Source: Limnohabitans sp. (GTDB lineage Bacteria; Pseudomonadota; Gammaproteobacteria; Burkholderiales; Burkholderiaceae_C). From it: a DNA stretch of 64,000 nt. Where the stretch lies: the NCBI RefSeq assembly GCF_030158565.1, contig NZ_JAOASQ010000046.1:62001-126000 (forward strand). The letters run 5' to 3'. This document shows positions 60,531 to 64,000 of this stretch, in pieces. Under the pieces are notes generated by a model. The model worked only from the letters and a program-made list of their open reading frames with translations. It did not search any database and had not been told where the DNA came from. Every line of letters starts with the position of its first letter. Position 1 is the first letter of the stretch. The translations under genes were made by a program, and so were the position numbers.

Positions 60531-61415
60531 TTACTTCTGGGTGCCGAACAGCCCGGCAGGCTTGATCAAAAGAACGATGGTCATGATGATGAAAATCACC
60601 GTGCTGGAAGCTTCCGGGTAGAACACCTTGACCAGGCCTTCGATCAGGCCCAGGCCAAAACCGGTCAGGATGGCCCCCATGATGGAGCCCATGCCGCCAA
60701 TCACCACCACCGCAAACACCACGATGATGATGTCGGCGCCCATGGTCGGGTTGACCTGATAAATGGGCGCGGCCATCACGCCTGCAAAAGCGGCCAGGCC
60801 CACGCCGAAGCCATAGGTCAGGGTGATCATGCGTGGCACGTTGATGCCGAAGGCCTGCACCAGGCTGGGGTTTTCGGTGGCGGCGCGCAAATAGGCGCCG
60901 AGTTTGGTCCGCTCGATCACGTACCAGGTGGTCAAGCACACCACCAGCGAGGCCACGATGACCCAGGCGCGGTATTTGGGCAAAAACATGAAGCCGGTGT
61001 TGAAGGCTCCCTGGAACACTTCGGGCACCGGATAAGGCATGCCCGAAGATCCGAATTCGTGTCGGAACAAGCCCTGAATGATCAAGGCCAGACCGAAAGT
61101 GAGCAACAGGCCATACAAATGGTCCAGCTTGTACAGCTGTTTGAGCATGGTGCGCTCAATCAGCATGCCGGTGGCACCCACCAAAATGGGTGTCACGATG
61201 AGCGACACCCAGTAGTTGATGCCCAGCTTGGTGAGAGACAGATAAGCCACAAAGGCGCCCAGCATGTACTGAGCGCCGTGGGTGAAGTTGATGATGTTCA
61301 GCAAGCCGAAAATCACGGCCAGGCCCAGCGAGAGCAATGCGTAAAAAGAGCCGTTGATCAGCCCGATCAGCAATTGCCCGAACAGGGCTTGCGAGGGTAT
61401 GCCAAAGATTTCCAT
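60531..61415 (-). CDS. livH: Branched-chain amino acid ABC permease LivH
   Basis: This 294-residue permease begins MEIFGIPSQALFGQLLIG and has FLNIINFTHGA-like text (GLLNIINFTHGAQYMLGAF), the LivH signature. RAATENPSLVQAFGIN is the coupling-helix region. It has about eight membrane segments. It forms the second subunit of the channel with LivM. The binding-protein gene lies 33 bases upstream. Confidence 0.93.
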   Translation of the reverse strand: MEIFGIPSQALFGQLLIGLINGSFYALLSLGLAVIFGLLNIINFTHGAQYMLGAFVAYLSLTKLGINYWVSLIVTPILVGATGMLIERTMLKQLYKLDHLYGLLLTFGLALIIQGLFRHEFGSSGMPYPVPEVFQGAFNTGFMFLPKYRAWVIVASLVVCLTTWYVIERTKLGAYLRAATENPSLVQAFGINVPRMITLTYGFGVGLAAFAGVMAAPIYQVNPTMGADIIIVVFAVVVIGGMGSIMGAILTGFGLGLIEGLVKVFYPEASSTVIFIIMTIVLLIKPAGLFGTQK

Positions 61416-61448
61416 GATGATTCGACTTGCTTGAACAAAGGGGTGTGA

Positions 61449-62663
61449 TTACTTCTTGACCAGAGGGCACTCGCTCTCAGCCAAGGGGCGGAATGCCTCG
61501 TTGGCGGGGATCGTGGCCACCAGCTTGTAGTAGTCGTAAGGGCCTTTGGACTCGGCAGGCTTTTTGACTTCAAACAGGTAGGCGGGGTGGATCTTGCGGC
61601 CATCAGGGCGGACCGAGCCTTTGCCGAACAAGGGGTCGTCGGTCGGCAGCTCTTTCATCTTGGCGGCGACTTTGGTGCCGTCATCGGTCTTGGCGGCGTC
61701 CACGGCCTTCAGGTAGTGGATCACGCTGGAGTAAACACCGGCTTGCACCATCGAAGGCATCTTGCCGCCACGGTCAGCTGCGAAACGCTTGGAAAACGCA
61801 CGGGTCTGGTCGTTCAGGTCCCAGTAGAAGGTCTCGGTCAGCATCAGGCCTTGCGCGATGTTCAGGCCCAGCGAGTGCACGTCGGGCAGGAACACCAACA
61901 GACCTGCCAGGTTCTGGCCGCCCTTGGTGATGCCGAACTCAGCCGCTTGCTTGATGGAGTTGGTGGTGTCACCGCCTGCGTTGGCCAGGCCAATGATCTT
62001 GGCTTTGGAAGCTTGTGCCTGCAGCAAGAACGAAGAGAAGTCTTGGGTTGGGAAGGGTGTGCGCACCTTGCCGACCACCTTGCCGCCGTTCTTGGTCACC
62101 ACGGCTTCGGTGTCACGCTCCAGGGCGTGGCCGAAAGCGTAGTCAGCGGTCAGGAAGAACCAGGTGTTGCCACCGCTTTTGACAATGGCTTTGCCGGTGC
62201 CGTTGGCCAGCATCCAGGTGTCATAAGCCCAGTGGATGGTGTTGGCATTGCAAGCCTTGCCCGACAGGTCAGCAGTGGCCGAGCCGGAGTTGACGTGCAG
62301 CTTGCCCTTGTCGCTGGCAATTTTGGCCACGGCCAGACCCACTGACGACGTGGGCACGTCGGCAATCATGTCCACCTTGTCCGTGTCAAACCACTGGCGC
62401 GCCACGTTGGAGCCGACGTCGGGTTTGTTCTGGTGGTCAGCGCCCACCACCTCGACCTTGAGCTTGCTGCCCGTGGCCTTGATGTAGTCTTCCACGGCCA
62501 TTTTGGCGGCGGTGACCGAGCCGGGACCGGTGATGTCGGAGTACAGGCCCGACATGTCGTTGAGCACACCGATCTTGACGATGCCGTCAGAGATTTGGGC
62601 TTGTGCACCGCCAGCAAATGCGCAGGCGGCCAAGGCAGCGAGGGAAAGAAGTTTACGTTTCAT
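61449..62663 (-). CDS. Branched-chain amino acid-type ABC substrate-binding protein
   Basis: The 404-residue periplasmic protein has a signal peptide ending near GGAQAQ and the periplasmic-binding fold of the LivJ/AmiC type. It begins ISDGIVKIGVLNDMSGLYSD, given here as VKIGVLNDMSG. Ligands in this family range from leucine to amides, aromatic acids and urea. It lies between livF and livH in a five-gene set (livG-livF-binding protein-livH-livM). The ligand is not evident. Confidence 0.9.
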   Translation of the reverse strand: MKRKLLSLAALAACAFAGGAQAQISDGIVKIGVLNDMSGLYSDITGPGSVTAAKMAVEDYIKATGSKLKVEVVGADHQNKPDVGSNVARQWFDTDKVDMIADVPTSSVGLAVAKIASDKGKLHVNSGSATADLSGKACNANTIHWAYDTWMLANGTGKAIVKSGGNTWFFLTADYAFGHALERDTEAVVTKNGGKVVGKVRTPFPTQDFSSFLLQAQASKAKIIGLANAGGDTTNSIKQAAEFGITKGGQNLAGLLVFLPDVHSLGLNIAQGLMLTETFYWDLNDQTRAFSKRFAADRGGKMPSMVQAGVYSSVIHYLKAVDAAKTDDGTKVAAKMKELPTDDPLFGKGSVRPDGRKIHPAYLFEVKKPAESKGPYDYYKLVATIPANEAFRPLAESECPLVKK

Positions 62664-62687
62664 CGTGTTGTCTCCAGTTAGAAAAAA

Positions 62688-63398
62688 TCAGACGCCCAAG
62701 TACTCGTTCAACATGCCCATCTTGGAGGACAGCTCTTGCGAGCTGAAGGTTTCCACCATCTGACCATGTTCCATCACATAAAACCGGTCGGCCAAGGGCG
62801 CGGCAAACCGGAAGTTCTGCTCCACCATGATGATGGTGAAACCCTTGGCCTTGAGGGCCGTGATCATGCGGGCCAGGGCCTGCACGATGACGGGCGCCAG
62901 GCCTTCGGAAATCTCGTCCAGCAACAAAAAGCGCGCGCCAGTGCGCAAGATGCGACCCACAGCCAGCATTTGCTGCTCGCCGCCCGACAGGCGGGTACCC
63001 GGGCTGTTGCGGCGCTCTTTCAGGTTGGGAAACATGTCGTAAATTTCTTCGACCGACATGCCGTTGGGGGCAATCACGGGGGGCAGTAAGAGGTTTTCTT
63101 CGCAAGTCAGCGCCGAAAAAATACCGCGCTCCTCCGGGCAATAACCCAAGCCGAGTTTGGCGATCTGGTGCGGTGCCCAGTTCACGGTCTCTTGGCCCTT
63201 GATGGTGATGGAGCCGGTGCGGCGTCCCACCAGACCCAGGATGGATTTCACGGTGGTGGTGCGACCCGCGCCGTTGCGCCCCAGCAGCGTGACGACTTCG
63301 CCTTCGTTCACGGTGAGATCCACCCCGTGCAGGATGTGCGACTCGCCGTACCAGGCTTGCAGGTTGCTGATGCGCAGGAATTCTTTGGACTCAGCCAT
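62688..63398 (-). CDS. livF: Branched-chain amino acid ABC ATPase LivF, Arg in Walker A
   Basis: This 236-residue ATPase has Walker A LLGRNGAGRTTTVKS at about 38-52, signature LSGGEQQMLAVGR and Walker B FLLLDEISEGLAP. The usual Walker A Lys (GXGKST) is Arg46; the codon is CGC and the frame is otherwise clean. Arg can still coordinate phosphate but is rarer. The start overlaps the livG stop by 8 bases. I recall similar Arg forms among betaproteobacterial LivF proteins, so it may be a lineage trait rather than a defect. Confidence 0.92.
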   Translation of the reverse strand: MAESKEFLRISNLQAWYGESHILHGVDLTVNEGEVVTLLGRNGAGRTTTVKSILGLVGRRTGSITIKGQETVNWAPHQIAKLGLGYCPEERGIFSALTCEENLLLPPVIAPNGMSVEEIYDMFPNLKERRNSPGTRLSGGEQQMLAVGRILRTGARFLLLDEISEGLAPVIVQALARMITALKAKGFTIIMVEQNFRFAAPLADRFYVMEHGQMVETFSSQELSSKMGMLNEYLGV

Positions 63399-64000
63399 GG
63401 GCCCCCTCCAGCTGGTTGTCGGTGGTGCCCATATAGGCTTCCAGCACTTGGGGGTTTTGCGAAACCACGGCGTAAGGTCCTTCTGCGATCACTTGTCCAC
63501 GTTGCAAGACACTGATGGTGTCTGCAATTTTGGACACCACATTCATGTTGTGCTCCACCATCAAGATGGTGCGGTTGGCACCGACTTTTTTGATCAGCTG
63601 CGTCACACGGTCCACGTCTTCGTGGCCCATGCCCTGAGTGGGTTCATCCAGCAGCATCAATTCGGGGTCCATGGCCAGCGTGGTGGCGATCTCCAGTGCG
63701 CGCTTGCGGCCGTAAGGCAGCTCGACCGCCGTCAGGTCGGCCATGCTGCCTAAATCGACTTGGTCCAGCAGCGCCATGGCCTGGTCGTTGAGCTTGTTCA
63801 AGCTGCGCTCGGAGCGCCAAAAGTGCATCGAGGTGCCGGTGGCCCGCTGCAATCCGATGCGCACGTTTTCCATCACCGTGAGGTTGGGGAATGTGGCCGA
63901 AATCTGGAACGAACGCACGATGCCCCGACGCGCCACTTGTGAGGGTTTTTCGCCCGTGATGTCGTGGCCATTGAACAGGATCTGACCGCGTGTGGGGATC
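63391..64000 (-). CDS. livG: Branched-chain amino acid ABC ATPase LivG, partial
   Basis: The frame is open to the right window edge, so the first third, with Walker A, lies outside. Visible parts are FNGHDITGEKPSQVARRGIVRSFQ (seen in pieces as LFNGHDITG and RRGIVRSFQ), the YGRKRALEIAT signature region, and Walker B PELMLLDEPTQGM. It pairs with LivF to power the transporter. About 203 codons are in the window. Confidence 0.9.
   Translation of the reverse strand, partial: IPTRGQILFNGHDITGEKPSQVARRGIVRSFQISATFPNLTVMENVRIGLQRATGTSMHFWRSERSLNKLNDQAMALLDQVDLGSMADLTAVELPYGRKRALEIATTLAMDPELMLLDEPTQGMGHEDVDRVTQLIKKVGANRTILMVEHNMNVVSKIADTISVLQRGQVIAEGPYAVVSQNPQVLEAYMGTTDNQLEGAHG

Noticed and set aside
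1-64000. tRNA, rRNA, insertion sequence, prophage or defence system
   Set aside because: The intergenic stretches checked show no cloverleaf, rRNA, transposase, integrase or restriction/CRISPR genes; RNase-barstar is the closest to a toxin pair.

Overview
The window is a GC-rich, gene-dense piece of a bacterial chromosome, best explained as a betaproteobacterium of the Comamonadaceae (Limnohabitans/Rhodoferax-like). This rests on gene content and order, not on a marker gene: lptD-surA-rsmA, metX-metW, kdsD-kdsC-lptC, a Bug-type solute-binding protein, and several FadR-type GntR regulators beside sugar-acid genes. I see no tRNA, rRNA, CRISPR array, insertion sequence or prophage. About 68 genes fill almost all of it; only one stretch (20570-20893) exceeds 300 bases without a convincing gene.

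Layout. 1-14779: housekeeping genes with a few extras. These are a MOSC fragment, malic enzyme maeB, a secreted barnase-type RNase with its barstar, the outer-membrane assembly operon lptD-surA-rsmA, a divergent amgK-like kinase with rsmE, an MFS transporter, a hydrolase and peptidase pair, and a molybdenum-cofactor-type nucleotidyltransferase. 14871-20569: a leftward operon for L-threonate or D-erythronate catabolism (Bug-type binding protein, ltnD, otnK, otnC, otnI, TauE/SafE permease). 20570-23876: small genes, including a 65-residue membrane protein behind a LexA-like SOS box. 24043-26782: a leftward operon of a DODA-type dioxygenase, cytochrome b561 and two YceI proteins, ending at a 34-base perfect palindrome. 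27013-34088: a leftward operon for D-apionate catabolism by the RuBisCO-like route (apnO, TRAP transporter, oiaX, oiaK, NanR-like regulator). 34234-38536: a dehydrogenase module of unknown substrate with a divergent GntR regulator. 38595-43623: a LysR regulator, a semialdehyde dehydrogenase, a PhoX-type phosphatase and a cytochrome c. 43636-48459: a divergent cluster of GntR, an atypical SDR and a lipocalin against an FAD monooxygenase, DUF2783 and VOC protein. 48495-50370: metX-metW under a SAM-II-type riboswitch and terminator. 50370-59490: a GDT1-family exporter, an ammonium channel, an RRM protein, kdsD-kdsC-lptC, a Kef antiporter, apt and a cupin. 59567-64000: a branched-chain amino-acid-type ABC transporter, with livG cut by the window end.

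The accessory logic is uptake and breakdown of plant-derived sugar acids (threonate/erythronate, apionate and one unassigned substrate). Each module has its own transporter or regulator. Sites matching the FadR-subfamily consensus TNGTNNNACNA lie before apnO and before one gntR gene, with a one-mismatch copy before the threonate operon. A 21-base inverted repeat (TTGTTGC-N7-GCAACAA) occurs at the LysR gene start and again upstream of the dioxygenase/b561/YceI operon, suggesting a regulon. The most unusual items are the SOS-box small membrane protein, the SAM-II riboswitch with an inserted hairpin, an SDR lacking its catalytic Tyr and Lys, a LivF with Arg in place of the Walker A Lys, and a strong hairpin at the predicted 5' end of the RRM mRNA.
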